From Paenibacillus doosanensis (GTDB lineage Bacteria > Bacillota > Bacilli > Paenibacillales > NBRC-103111), in assembly GCF_025060755.1 (NCBI RefSeq), contig NZ_JANYUY010000044.1, positions 1-64,000 of the forward strand: a stretch of DNA of 64,000 nt. Direction: 5' to 3'. Positions within the stretch are counted from its first letter, which is position 1. Every line of letters begins with the position of its first letter. Under the pieces are notes generated by a model that was given only the letters and a program-made list of their open reading frames with translations, did not search any database and was not told the origin of the DNA. This document shows, piece by piece, positions 7,576-16,472 of the stretch. The position numbers were made by a program, and so were the translations under genes.

Positions 7576-7602
7576 GAAAAAGGACGCCTCTGCAAGCGTC
7601 CT
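7576..7602 (-). terminator. Terminator-like hairpin inside the tail operon
   Basis: On the minus strand GGACGC pairs with GCGTCC and is followed by TTTTTC. It lies between the spike gene (ends 7677) and the fibre-associated gene (starts 7551). It may attenuate transcription into the fibre and lysis genes or mark a module boundary. Confidence 0.6.
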
Positions 7603-7676
7603 GTCTTTTAAAGCTATAATCCTAATGCATTAGTATCAGATCACAAGTGATTATCCCCTGCACGGCAGTCGCTGAT

Positions 7677-9917
7677 TTAAGATGGAGAAATCAAGATATT
7701 ATCAGAGACTACAGTGTTTGTCCCAACAGTTGATACCGCAACGTCGACGATGTTATTTTTAATAATGTTATGATCTTCATTATCCTGCAGTTTAATGGAT
7801 GTCCCTTGTGTCATCTTCGATCCGTCAGACCCCTTAACACTCGATCCATCGTCTCTGACTATATTCCCCTGGACAATATTATATTTACATGCATTGCCGT
7901 TATCCCTCAGTAGGATACCATTAACATTGTTGCCGATGCACCTGTTACCTTGAATGGTACTATAAGCAACTCCGCCAAGTACTAGACCTCCATCGCCAGC
8001 ATTTGACCACAAGCTGTTCCCCTCGACTAGGAGATTAAATCCAATGTCCACCTTGATTCCGATGCCGTCACACTGTTTTACGTCGTTATCACAAATAGTG
8101 ATCTTGTCGCAGGTCACGCCATCCGCCCACTCTAGAAAAATACCTTCAGATTGACAGTCATTCACTTCATTCCCGGATATGCGAGAGTTTCGCACGCCTC
8201 TGAATTGGATGCCTTTGGAATTAAAGGACCCAAATAGTCTATTATTTACTACATGGACATCATCACAATTATGCACATAAATTTCTGCATTCCAGCCTAA
8301 GTTGTTAGAGTTCCCGGTTAAATAGTTCCCATTAATGATTATAGCGCTCGATTCAAAGCCATTTTCGGGGACGATCCTGATACCATTTGTCGCGTTACGT
8401 TCAACATGATTATTGTTAATAGTTATTCTTATGCCAGATGTAATGCAGATACCGTCTCCGTTAACTTGATAGGATACTATATTGCCCTCAATCCGGCTGT
8501 CTTCTGCAGCACGTTTGCCTACAATTCTACCTTTCTTATGGAAAAATCTCGATGTAGGGGCTACATTCACTTCTTTGCCGCCATTCCCATCGATACTTAC
8601 GACCTTGAATGATTCCGACTTAGAGCCATCGCGTACCATATACTTGGCTCCCAGCAAGAAACCAGCGTTTGACGTCAGCTTTAAGACAGTAGCTCTCCAA
8701 TCCATGTTGTCATTAAGGCTTGCATTGTCTACACCAAATGACATAGGCGATGGGGACATTAAAATTCCATGAGCATAATTTAAAGATACCTGGTTGTTTA
8801 AAATAGATACCCTGGTGCCGCCTTCATTGACTATACCATGACCAGAGCTGTTGTCATGAGGAATACGGTAATAGTTGTTCGTCGAAATATTATCCGTAAT
8901 AAGGATATCATCTGAACCTGTTGCGACAATCCCTCCCCAACCTACATCCTCGCATATGTTTCCAATCACGTTGATATTCTGGCTATTCCAAATAGATATT
9001 CCTTGATCATAGCCTCGAAGACAGCGATTGTTAGAAATAATTCCATGACTACATACCGAATTAATAGTATATTCTGCAGCAAAACCAACCCCTAATTTGA
9101 TTGGGGACTCCCAGAGGTCATGAACATAACAGTTATGAATAGCAAAATAATGACAATTAATTAGATGAATTCCGTTTTGTTGATCTTCATTTCCTAGTGT
9201 CCAACCCCCTATTTGATTATTGTCTGCGGTCTGATAAGTAGTAATATATGCACCGCCAACCTGACCAGTACTCGTGTATGTGTGAGAGAGATTATTTTCA
9301 AGTTTAATCACATTTCCATTGATCTCAATAATCTCAAGCCCTCTATGATCATCCTCTCTAACGTCTCTTTCATTGCCATTATTAACTGTTAAGCCACCCA
9401 TAACCCATACTCGTTCACCGATTACAAATTTTGATCCGTCCTGCACTGTGATATAAGCTTGACCTGATTCAGCGTCAGCAGTCAGGTATTGCGTTACAGG
9501 CGCACCGTCTGTATTGTCTACTCGCCAATTAATATCTGTATGCCGATTACCGACCACCTCAAGTCCAGATACATCAAAATTGGTGCAATTTAGCATAGTT
9601 AATACATTATTTGTATTTACGAGCGGATAATCTGGTCTGGCACGATTTAGCTTAAGGCAACCGTTACCGTAAATTTTAAAGTTGTTTAATCCCTGAATTA
9701 TAATTCCGTCCACCATAAACGTTCCCATTGGTACAAATAAGGAAGCTCTCCCATTGATTTGAATGGCCTCTTTGAGGGCTGCAATTGCTAGGTTTATGGC
9801 GGTTGTATCATTCGTAATTCCGTCTCCGACAGCGCCATAAGACTTAATGTCAATACTAACATTGTCGAATCTTTCTTTTGTATAGCTTTTTGCTAATGCA
9901 TATGTTACTGCATCCAC
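7677..9917 (-). CDS. Right-handed beta-helix tail spike (pectate-lyase-like)
   Basis: 746 residues. The N-terminal region SIDIKSYGAVGDGITNDTTA is the hallmark start of the pectate_lyase_3/parallel beta-helix fold of tail spikes. Long runs of short NxxxGN-type coils follow to the end (for example ISNNRCLRGYDQGISIWN, INGNYLTGNSNN). Such spikes bind and often cleave surface polysaccharide; no catalytic residues can be assigned by eye. The start is GTG at 9917, two bases after the stop of the preceding gene, with GGTGGTGATC upstream. By eye its base composition is clearly more AT-rich than the flanking tail genes, suggesting recent exchange of the specificity module. Confidence 0.75.
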   Translation of the reverse strand: MDAVTYALAKSYTKERFDNVSIDIKSYGAVGDGITNDTTAINLAIAALKEAIQINGRASLFVPMGTFMVDGIIIQGLNNFKIYGNGCLKLNRARPDYPLVNTNNVLTMLNCTNFDVSGLEVVGNRHTDINWRVDNTDGAPVTQYLTADAESGQAYITVQDGSKFVIGERVWVMGGLTVNNGNERDVREDDHRGLEIIEINGNVIKLENNLSHTYTSTGQVGGAYITTYQTADNNQIGGWTLGNEDQQNGIHLINCHYFAIHNCYVHDLWESPIKLGVGFAAEYTINSVCSHGIISNNRCLRGYDQGISIWNSQNINVIGNICEDVGWGGIVATGSDDILITDNISTNNYYRIPHDNSSGHGIVNEGGTRVSILNNQVSLNYAHGILMSPSPMSFGVDNASLNDNMDWRATVLKLTSNAGFLLGAKYMVRDGSKSESFKVVSIDGNGGKEVNVAPTSRFFHKKGRIVGKRAAEDSRIEGNIVSYQVNGDGICITSGIRITINNNHVERNATNGIRIVPENGFESSAIIINGNYLTGNSNNLGWNAEIYVHNCDDVHVVNNRLFGSFNSKGIQFRGVRNSRISGNEVNDCQSEGIFLEWADGVTCDKITICDNDVKQCDGIGIKVDIGFNLLVEGNSLWSNAGDGGLVLGGVAYSTIQGNRCIGNNVNGILLRDNGNACKYNIVQGNIVRDDGSSVKGSDGSKMTQGTSIKLQDNEDHNIIKNNIVDVAVSTVGTNTVVSDNILISPS

Positions 9918-9918
9918 C

Positions 9919-10239
9919 TTAGATCACCACCCAGCGTTCACCGTCAAAAATGTAAACGTTCTTGGTATCTAGCTCGAGAAACGAATATACCACTCCTGCA
10001 ACCGGATTTATTATTGAAGGTTTAGGTGAAGTGGAGTATCCGACATAACCTCCCGCCAATTGCACCAACCCCGGATTAGCACCGGTAAACAACGGATTGC
10101 CGCTGGCATCGTAAATCATTGTTCTCGTGGCGCCGTTAGCGCCGAGTACCGGTTCATACGCCGAACCTACTCCGTTTAAGTATTGCGGTACCGGCTGTTG
10201 TGACGCGTCTTTGATTATATTGACGTCATTATAGGCCAT
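9919..10239 (-). CDS. Tail structural protein of unknown role
   Basis: 106 residues starting MAYNDVNIIKDASQQPVPQYLN. The sequence is beta-rich, with TRTMIYDASGNPLFTGANPG in the middle and a C-terminal NVYIFDGERWVVI hairpin like those at the ends of fibre-associated proteins. AAAGGAG lies nine bases before the ATG. It is the first gene of the inserted receptor-binding module between the XkdT-like and XkdU-like genes and may connect spike to baseplate. No family is recognised with confidence. Confidence 0.6.
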   Translation of the reverse strand: MAYNDVNIIKDASQQPVPQYLNGVGSAYEPVLGANGATRTMIYDASGNPLFTGANPGLVQLAGGYVGYSTSPKPSIINPVAGVVYSFLELDTKNVYIFDGERWVVI

Positions 10240-10251
10240 ATTCTCGCTCCT

Positions 10252-11301
10252 TTACGTAATTGTTCCGGGCACGGCCACGCTGCCGTCAGCCACCGTGATA
10301 TTCGTCGTGCCGCCATTTAACGTCAGGCTGGCGTAGTCCGCGACGGCGTCGGTATTCAGTACGACGTTGGCAATCTGGGAATACCGCACAATGGGATCGG
10401 AGAAAGCTAGTGTTTTTAAATATTCAGCAAGACCTGAGGCAATTTGGGTACGGGCTTCTGCGAGGGTAGAACCGGGTTTGAGCGTGTAGGTTCCGTTTAC
10501 GTTGATGGCAATCTCCGTTGCGGGAGCGACGGTAACCTGCGCGCCTACCGGCCGGACGGCTTCAATGTAGCTTGCGACCTCCGCAACCTTAGACGGAGAG
10601 GGGGCTCGCTTCTGAGCGTCCAGCAGCACTACTTTGACGGTGCCGTTGCCGTTCCAGACCGGGTACACCTTGGCGTCGGAAATGCCTGCAAGCTCCATGG
10701 CCCATTGGCGGTACTGATTGGCATTACCGGATGTTGCCGGTCTGCGAAGACGTTCGGTATACCGCACCAGCAGATCGGCATCCGTTTCCGTATCGACGCC
10801 GCCGTTAAATGCGGCCGGATTGCTCACTTTCACTACGCCGCTCAAAGGGCCGAAGATTAGCTGCACTGCGCCGGCCGGAACATTGCCGCTAACGCCGCCC
10901 AGTTTGGCTATCGCTGCTGCTGCAGCCGTCCCTCCGCTGATCGAACATTCCTCCACGGTTATGAAATAAACCGGCGTATTGCCGCCTGTAGAGACTTCGG
11001 TTCCTTTGGGAATGAGCGTTCCGTTGGCTCCTGTAAAGGTAAGCCGTCCGGATGCCTGAACGGCGGGCTTGCGTTCTATGCCGATCTCGCTGCAGCGGAG
11101 ATCCAGATAAGGGCCATACGTCGTGTCGGCAAAGCCCAGCTTGAGCACCTGGTCAAGCTCGATGTAAGCTAAAGCCAATTCGATGGAAGCCGGGGAAAGC
11201 AGGTCATAGGTGACGCTGCCTTGCCGTTTATCGATATCCGCCGGGGAGGCGGCGAGCATTCGTTGTAAGATGGCGGATTGCGTTTGCGCTTCGTACGCCA
11301 T
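10252..11301 (-). CDS. Baseplate J-like protein (XkdT-like)
   Basis: 349 residues, the length of the XkdT/gpJ family. The N-terminus (ILQRMLAASPADIDKRQGSV) and centre (GAVQLIFGPLSGVVKVSNPAAFNGGVDTETDADLL) carry the conserved baseplate J pattern, with 'GGVDTETDADLLVRYTERLRRPA' especially typical. It forms the baseplate wedge that triggers contraction. Its start codon overlaps the stop of the XkdS-like gene by one base, showing tight translational coupling. Confidence 0.88.
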   Translation of the reverse strand: MAYEAQTQSAILQRMLAASPADIDKRQGSVTYDLLSPASIELALAYIELDQVLKLGFADTTYGPYLDLRCSEIGIERKPAVQASGRLTFTGANGTLIPKGTEVSTGGNTPVYFITVEECSISGGTAAAAAIAKLGGVSGNVPAGAVQLIFGPLSGVVKVSNPAAFNGGVDTETDADLLVRYTERLRRPATSGNANQYRQWAMELAGISDAKVYPVWNGNGTVKVVLLDAQKRAPSPSKVAEVASYIEAVRPVGAQVTVAPATEIAINVNGTYTLKPGSTLAEARTQIASGLAEYLKTLAFSDPIVRYSQIANVVLNTDAVADYASLTLNGGTTNITVADGSVAVPGTIT

Positions 11302-11711
11302 TATAAGGTCACCTCCTCATGAATGATGCCGGCCGTTGTCGACACGGCGAAAGATACAAATAATGCATCATTTTCGCGGCGAATCTGGAAGCTGTTCACG
11401 TCTTTGATACGATCGTCGTAGATGAGGGCTTCCTTAATGATCCGCGGTATTTCGGATTGAAGAAGCGGCGCGGGCACAGTTTGTGCAATCAAGCTTTCCA
11501 TTTCGCAGCCGTACTGGCCGTCATAGATCAAATAACGGTAACGCGGCGTAGCGAGAGCTTTGCGGATGAACTGCCGAACGGCGCCTGTTCCGTCGATCAA
11601 TCCACTGATTGTGCCGTTATCGAAATCGAGCGAATAGGTTTTGGACGGTTTGGATTTTTTGGATATTCGCACCGCGCGTTCTTCCGGCTTGGAGAGAGGA
11701 CTAAGAGCCAC
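11301..11711 (-). CDS. XkdS-like baseplate protein (DUF2634)
   Basis: 136 residues with the DUF2634/gp25-like pattern: KTYSLDFDNGTISGLIDGTGAVRQFIRKALATPRY near residues 22-57 and a C-terminal beta region. In contractile tails this protein is the sheath-initiating wedge component (T4 gp25 analogue). It overlaps the start of the XkdT-like gene and the end of the XkdR-like gene, in the same order as PBSX. Confidence 0.82.
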   Translation of the reverse strand: MALSPLSKPEERAVRISKKSKPSKTYSLDFDNGTISGLIDGTGAVRQFIRKALATPRYRYLIYDGQYGCEMESLIAQTVPAPLLQSEIPRIIKEALIYDDRIKDVNSFQIRRENDALFVSFAVSTTAGIIHEEVTL

Positions 11712-12084
11712 TGTATTTCACCGCCTTGTCCAAGATGACATAAGTTTGGCCATTATTGGCCGATGCGACAATGACCCGATCTCCGGCTTGCAATGGCGAT
11801 TTGATGGTAAGCAGTGCATTCTCGAAATATGACGGGCCAGACGATTCACCGCTTGTCCCGGCGGTATCAGGGCCATCTTTTAGAGTAACCACTCGTTCAT
11901 GATCCGTTAAATGCTCGGCCACTACGACATCCGCGGCATCGAGGCCGACCTTCATATTATCGATCTGAATGCGCAGAGAGGGAGGAGGGGAAACGACCGT
12001 CGCCAGCTCAAATTGGTCATAGTCGTTAAAGCCGATGTTTCTGATCAATTGCGCGAACTTGCTAACGTTAGATCCTTCTATCAT
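11701..12084 (-). CDS. XkdR-like tail protein (DUF2577)
   Basis: 127 residues with the DUF2577 OB-fold-like pattern (ELATVVSPPPSLRIQIDNMKVGLDAADVVVAEHL, SPLQAGDRVIVASANNGQTYVILDKAV). It is a PBSX XkdR homologue by sequence pattern and place between the hub protein and the DUF2634 protein, and probably a spike or hub accessory at the tail tip. AAAGGAG lies upstream of the ATG. Confidence 0.8.
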   Translation of the reverse strand: MIEGSNVSKFAQLIRNIGFNDYDQFELATVVSPPPSLRIQIDNMKVGLDAADVVVAEHLTDHERVVTLKDGPDTAGTSGESSGPSYFENALLTIKSPLQAGDRVIVASANNGQTYVILDKAVKYSGS

Positions 12085-12138
12085 GACGCATGGCTCCTTT
12101 GAGCGTAAAAGTATGATCTTGCTTTAGGAGGCTAAGCT

Positions 12139-13143
12139 TCATTCAGCATCATCTGGCGGAGCTTCATATTCCATTCGCGGAAGGCTTTCGTCTCCGGAGA
12201 TGGTCAGGCTCATCCGATGTGAGCCGTTTTCGAAAGTATGGGAATCGGTAATTACGTAAAAGGCGCCGACAATTCGGGTCAAGGAATCGCGTACATAAAC
12301 AGCGCTGCCAGCCGTTACTTCCACATTTCCGACAGCCTCCACGGAGGCTTCGTCTTTGATCTTTCCCAAGTCTTCGATCAATTGTTTTGCCTGCTGTTCC
12401 ATTTGCGAGAGATTCATCTCGGAATCGACGCGTTCCAAATGCTGCATGACGCCGAACCGCTCGATCAAATCCGGATTATTTGCCAGCCTCTCCAAGGGCT
12501 GCTTACTTTCGTTGCTGCCGATGACTTTAACCTGGGTTCTTAGGTCTTCAATGGATTGAGAATAAGAGGCTCCAGTCAGGCTGGTCGTATCTTCCAGGAC
12601 CCAATCGGTCACTTTATCTCCCCGTTTGGTCAAGTAGACGGCCCCTTCGCGGGCGGACAGCCAAAAGCGCTGTCCCGTCTGCTTTCGCGTTTCGGTCAGC
12701 GCCGTTACCATCATGTCCCAAAGCGTTTTGTCCCGCAAAATGAGTTTCGGTATGACGTACTCCGTATCCGCAATGTCGCCGACGGCAATGCCAAAATCCG
12801 CGCACAGCTCTCGAATGATCGCCGAAGCGGTCATATGGATGAATTTTTTGGTGTCGGTATTTTTGGTCAAGTAAATGTTTTCGTCATAGGCCGTCAACTT
12901 CATTTTGCCGCGGGCATCGATGTTATGCTGAAAAATAATGCCGCGAAACAGCTCGGCACCGTCAGACAGAAGCCGAAGCTCCCGCCCAAGCTCGATATCG
13001 ACCGCCTGCTCGGTACCGTCGATCGTATTCGTTATCGAAACTTCCAGCTTGCGAAAAGCTTGCGTAATATCGCCGGACCAAGTAATGGAGTTAACGAGAG
13101 GGTCGAGATAAAATTCGTTATCGTACAGAAGCTCCATGTTCAT
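12139..13143 (-). CDS. XkdQ-like tail hub protein (gpD/gp27-like)
   Basis: 334 residues, the usual XkdQ length. It contains beta-rich hub domains (ITWSGDITQAFRKLEVSITN, FRGIIFQHNIDARGKMKLTAYDENIYLTKN) and an 'RFGVMQHLERVDSEMNLSQMEQQAKQLI' helix seen in the family. It forms the central hub through which the tube attaches. Its start overlaps the stop of the LysM gene by four bases. Confidence 0.85.
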   Translation of the reverse strand: MNMELLYDNEFYLDPLVNSITWSGDITQAFRKLEVSITNTIDGTEQAVDIELGRELRLLSDGAELFRGIIFQHNIDARGKMKLTAYDENIYLTKNTDTKKFIHMTASAIIRELCADFGIAVGDIADTEYVIPKLILRDKTLWDMMVTALTETRKQTGQRFWLSAREGAVYLTKRGDKVTDWVLEDTTSLTGASYSQSIEDLRTQVKVIGSNESKQPLERLANNPDLIERFGVMQHLERVDSEMNLSQMEQQAKQLIEDLGKIKDEASVEAVGNVEVTAGSAVYVRDSLTRIVGAFYVITDSHTFENGSHRMSLTISGDESLPRMEYEAPPDDAE

Positions 13144-13868
13144 TCGCGTATCACCAGCACTTGTCCCGGATAAATAAGGCTAGGATTCGGGCCGATGACC
13201 GATTGATTCATCTCGTACAGCTCCTGCCAGCGGTCTCCGGTGCCAAGCAGTCGCTTGGCAATGTGCCAGAGCGTATCGCCCTGCTGAACTTCATAGGTGT
13301 CAGGGACGGACCTATCGTCAGGTCGCGGGCTATCCTCTGCCAGCAAGACACTGTCGTCGTCACTCGAAGGCTTGGTCAGTCTCTTAAACTCGATGAAACG
13401 GTATTCCTTCAAGGTCAGTTCGTAGAATAAATCCCCCACGTGACCTGCTCGCTCTTCGTAATTGAAGGAGCGGATTGTGACCGGAGTATTAATTACGTCG
13501 GATGAGACGGTGCTCAAAGGAAGATACGCCATATCGTTCGGATCAGGGGATAAGCTCGTTACGGTGAACCGAATCGGCTTCCGGCTGGACATCCATTTTT
13601 CAATCAGGCGGACGATATCCCATGGCGTTCGGTTGCGGGACTTGTCGTTGTATTCGGTGTAGGATAGGTTATATTCACTTGGGAAAAAGGAAGAAAGGGT
13701 GTATTCGCGCAATTTCTCGTTCCCGAAAAATGTCGTTTCGCCAAGCTGGGTCAGCTCCACATCGTCATAGCCACGCGTAGTCGATACGCGAATGCTCTCC
13801 GGGTTCACGGGAAGCTGCAGCGATTCTTCTTCGTTGTTGAATTTCAGCCAGATGGACAAGTTGCTCAT
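13140..13868 (-). CDS. XkdP-like LysM tail protein
   Basis: 242 residues. The N-terminal about 180 residues are the XkdP-type tail domain (LQLPVNPESIRVSTTRGYDDVELTQLGE). The C-terminus (about 191-241) is a complete LysM motif, TYEVQQGDTLWHIAKRLLG ... LIYPGQVLVI. LysM binds peptidoglycan sugars, and in contractile tails the protein sits at the hub-tube junction. It overlaps the tape-measure stop by four bases. Confidence 0.88.
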   Translation of the reverse strand: MSNLSIWLKFNNEEESLQLPVNPESIRVSTTRGYDDVELTQLGETTFFGNEKLREYTLSSFFPSEYNLSYTEYNDKSRNRTPWDIVRLIEKWMSSRKPIRFTVTSLSPDPNDMAYLPLSTVSSDVINTPVTIRSFNYEERAGHVGDLFYELTLKEYRFIEFKRLTKPSSDDDSVLLAEDSPRPDDRSVPDTYEVQQGDTLWHIAKRLLGTGDRWQELYEMNQSVIGPNPSLIYPGQVLVIRE

Positions 13869-15826
13869 GGCGATACCGCCTCCAATTTCCGTACAAAAAT
13901 GCCCATGATGTTATCGATCTCGTCTTCACCCAATCGTTCCCCATGATAATGGAGGTTGAATTGAACCGGGGATTTGCCGGATGCGCCGCTGCGCCATGCG
14001 TCGGCTTCCGCCTTGGTTTGAACGCGTTCGTCCTTATGGAGGATAGCGCGGTAGCCGTTGTAAGGGACGCGGTCGAGGCCTCCGGCGTTGGAGCCGTCAT
14101 ACCCATAAAGGCTGTAATATTGGTATTTAAACCAATCAGAAGTTTTATCTAAGAATGATCTATTATCTGCTGTTAATTCAGTAGGGCCTGAAAGGGGAGT
14201 AGGATTGAGGAGGTACTTACCTAAATCTTCCTTTCGTTTGTCTGAGGCTTCTACTGCCTTGCCTACTACGGAAGCAGCAAGTACCCCGCCAGCTGCAACA
14301 GCTTTTACAACCGGCCCCCCAGGAATTGCTGCAAATGTGAGTACGGCAGCTAGCAATGGGTGATCTTTTGCAAACTGTGCTATACCCTCTGCTAAACCTG
14401 AACCTATTGATAGTCCCAAATCGGTACCGATACTTCTAAGTTGTTCTGAAGAGCCCGAAAGTGCATCGCTAATAAAAGTAATTAAAGAGGCGGTTGCATC
14501 GCTTATTTGCTTGTTGCCTCCAGCGGTATACCATGCATCAAACGTTTTTTTTATATCGGTGAAAATAAAATCAATTTTGCCTTTTCGCGAAAGCTTCATA
14601 AACTTAGGATTATTCAAATATCTCGTTTGAATATAGTTGAACGCTCCTTCAAACATCGTAGCAAGCTTGTCCGTTACGGCGAAGGCCGTGTCCTTGATCT
14701 TTTGGCCCCAGCGTGCGATAGTAGCGCCATTATTGCTAATCCAGTTCGCGAGCTGCAGGAGGCGAGGCTGAAGCGCTTGGGCAATGCCGTCGCCCCATCG
14801 CTCAAGCAGGCTGTAATTAAAGGTATTCTGTATCACGGAGAACAAACCCGCCAAGGTTTGGCCTTGCTTTGCCATCGCATCCGAAGACATATCGTTCATG
14901 CCTGAAATCAGTTCTTTGATCGCTTTATCGGCAGGCAAGGTGCCGTTCTTGGTCATGCTGCGGAGCTGCTCTGTCGTTTTGTTCAACTTCTTGGACAGCA
15001 TGTCCCAAGCAGGAATGCCGGCGGCGACCAGGTTCTGCATTTCTTTCTCGGAGACAATGCCATCGGTCTGCATACGGCTGATGGCGCCGGTAATATCCAG
15101 AAAGCCTTGGCTTCCGGTTCCTAATCCGGTAGCGGCATTACCTATGGATGTCAGGTTAGGAACGACCGATTCGGCAGGCATATGGGCACCCAGCAGCTCC
15201 TTGGCTGCCGTGCGGATATCTGTAAGCTCGAAGGGCGTATTATTGGTAAAAGAGACAAGCTCCCGATTAAAGCTTTTGGCCTTGTCGGCGCTGCCGAGCA
15301 TCGCTTCGAAGGCGACATTTTCCTGCTCTGTCGTTGAAGAAAGCTTGAGCCCGGGGATGCTTTGTGCATACGCGAACTTTGCGGCGTCGATGGCCGTGCT
15401 CCCGACCCAGGATACGGTGGAAAGCGCAGCTTTGCCCAGCTTTTTTAACGTACTTGGCTTTTTTTCGTTCGAATTTGAACCGGAGCTGCCGGTATTGCCG
15501 GAATTTCCGGCAGTAGAGACGTTATGAATCGCTGCGGCGGCCTTGTTGGCTTCGGCTATCAAATCCTTCATGTGATTGGTCAGATTCGTAATGCGGTTCG
15601 TCGTATCGGATAACGATCGCTGGTTGATTTCGGAAAAGGTTTTGGTGATACTAATCTTCATAGTCTTAAACGAATCGGAAGCCTTCTCGGTTTTGGCGAT
15701 CAGATCATCGATGGCTTTGGACGCTTTGCCGATGACCTTAGGCAAGTCGATCAGATCGTTAGAAATGCGCGTAAAGTTTTTGCTGAAATTGTCATTGAGC
15801 GTGATCGTTACTTTGGCGGATTCCAC
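13865..15826 (-). CDS. Tail tape measure protein (XkdO-like, short)
   Basis: 653 residues starting at GTG 15826, directly after the stop of the frameshifted chaperone extension and behind AGGAGG. Residues about 170-320 form the conserved tape-measure domain (NTPFELTDIRTAAKELLGA, IGNAATGLGTGSQGFLDITGAISR, MQNLVAAGIPAWDML, LPADKAIKELISGMND). Hydrophobic helices lie around 480-520. The C-terminus (NLHYHGERLGEDEIDNIMGI) is the usual tip motif. At 653 residues it is much shorter than the more than 1,000-residue proteins of many long-tailed phages. Since tail length scales with tape-measure length, a short tail particle is predicted. Confidence 0.88.
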   Translation of the reverse strand: MESAKVTITLNDNFSKNFTRISNDLIDLPKVIGKASKAIDDLIAKTEKASDSFKTMKISITKTFSEINQRSLSDTTNRITNLTNHMKDLIAEANKAAAAIHNVSTAGNSGNTGSSGSNSNEKKPSTLKKLGKAALSTVSWVGSTAIDAAKFAYAQSIPGLKLSSTTEQENVAFEAMLGSADKAKSFNRELVSFTNNTPFELTDIRTAAKELLGAHMPAESVVPNLTSIGNAATGLGTGSQGFLDITGAISRMQTDGIVSEKEMQNLVAAGIPAWDMLSKKLNKTTEQLRSMTKNGTLPADKAIKELISGMNDMSSDAMAKQGQTLAGLFSVIQNTFNYSLLERWGDGIAQALQPRLLQLANWISNNGATIARWGQKIKDTAFAVTDKLATMFEGAFNYIQTRYLNNPKFMKLSRKGKIDFIFTDIKKTFDAWYTAGGNKQISDATASLITFISDALSGSSEQLRSIGTDLGLSIGSGLAEGIAQFAKDHPLLAAVLTFAAIPGGPVVKAVAAGGVLAASVVGKAVEASDKRKEDLGKYLLNPTPLSGPTELTADNRSFLDKTSDWFKYQYYSLYGYDGSNAGGLDRVPYNGYRAILHKDERVQTKAEADAWRSGASGKSPVQFNLHYHGERLGEDEIDNIMGIFVRKLEAVSP

Positions 15827-16000
15827 TCAGGTTCCACCTCCTCTGTTCACTTCTCGTTCCTCGTCTTCCAACTGAACCATCATGGAAACGAGCATGGCCA
15901 TTCGCGCTTCATAAGGCTTGGCGTAAAATTCGTCAGGCGGTATATGGTGACGCTGAAAAATAACATGAGCCAGAAATGGCACACCGCCCGACCGGATCAG
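15827..16000 (-). CDS. Tail assembly chaperone -1 frame extension (GT-type)
   Basis: 57 codons in the -1 frame, joined to the upstream chaperone by slippage at 16000-16006. It reads LIRSGGVPFL... and includes PPDEFYAKPYEARMAM and MVQLEDEE, the conserved features of the second tail chaperone domain in PBSX-like phages. It has no start codon of its own and stops (TGA) immediately before the GTG of the tape-measure gene. The fusion would be 186 residues. Confidence 0.8.
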   Translation of the reverse strand: MIRSGGVPFLAHVIFQRHHIPPDEFYAKPYEARMAMLVSMMVQLEDEEREVNRGGGT

Positions 16001-16386
16001 TTTTTTAGCTCATCTACGGTTTCATCCGTATCGCCGAAGCCGGAGAGGGTTAAGCCGGCGTCCACGATCCGCTCGATCTCGCCGGGGAGAAGCGCTTTGC
16101 GCACGCAGTCGACTTTGTCTGAGGCGTTATATTTCTGCAGCAGGTCCGGGTTGCCGAAATCGACGTTGACGACCATGTGGGTAATGAGAATGGCTTTGAA
16201 TTTTTCGTTATCGCATTCGCGTTCCCGTTTGCGTCCCGTATTGACGACAAAGGTCGCCTGCTCCCGGGCCCGATCCAGCGTGGCGGAATCGATCGCTTGG
16301 ACGCGCAATGCCGCGCGCAGCCGCTGCAGCGGAATATCCTTTTCAATATGTAAATCGGCGGTTAAAAAAGCTTGCAATGCGTCCAT
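15997..16386 (-). CDS. Tail assembly chaperone (XkdN-like), zero-frame product
   Basis: 129 residues from ATG 16386, with AAAGG correctly spaced upstream (an in-frame ATG at 16395 is too close). It contains MDALQAFLTADLHIEKDIPLQ, VNTGRKRERECDNEKFKAI and a C-terminal FGDTDETVDELKN, the pattern of XkdN-like chaperones that load the tape measure. The zero frame ends in TGA directly after an A AAA AAC slippery heptamer, so both a short product and a frameshifted fusion are expected. Confidence 0.85.
   Translation of the reverse strand: MDALQAFLTADLHIEKDIPLQRLRAALRVQAIDSATLDRAREQATFVVNTGRKRERECDNEKFKAILITHMVVNVDFGNPDLLQKYNASDKVDCVRKALLPGEIERIVDAGLTLSGFGDTDETVDELKN
16000..16006 (-). promoter_or_regulatory. 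Programmed -1 frameshift site A AAA AAC
   Basis: Read on the minus strand in the chaperone frame, the codons CTA AAA AAC TGA contain the heptamer A AAA AAC, a perfect X XXY YYZ slippery sequence. It is followed at once by the zero-frame stop. A -1 shift opens the 57-codon extension. Tail chaperone frameshifts of this kind are known in lambda-like and PBSX-like phages. Confidence 0.82.
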
Positions 16387-16472
16387 GGAATTCATCCTTT
16401 CGTTAATGAAAAAGTATAGGTCTATAGAAATAAAGGAATCTAACGCAAAGTCCGCGCTAGATTCCTTGACGA

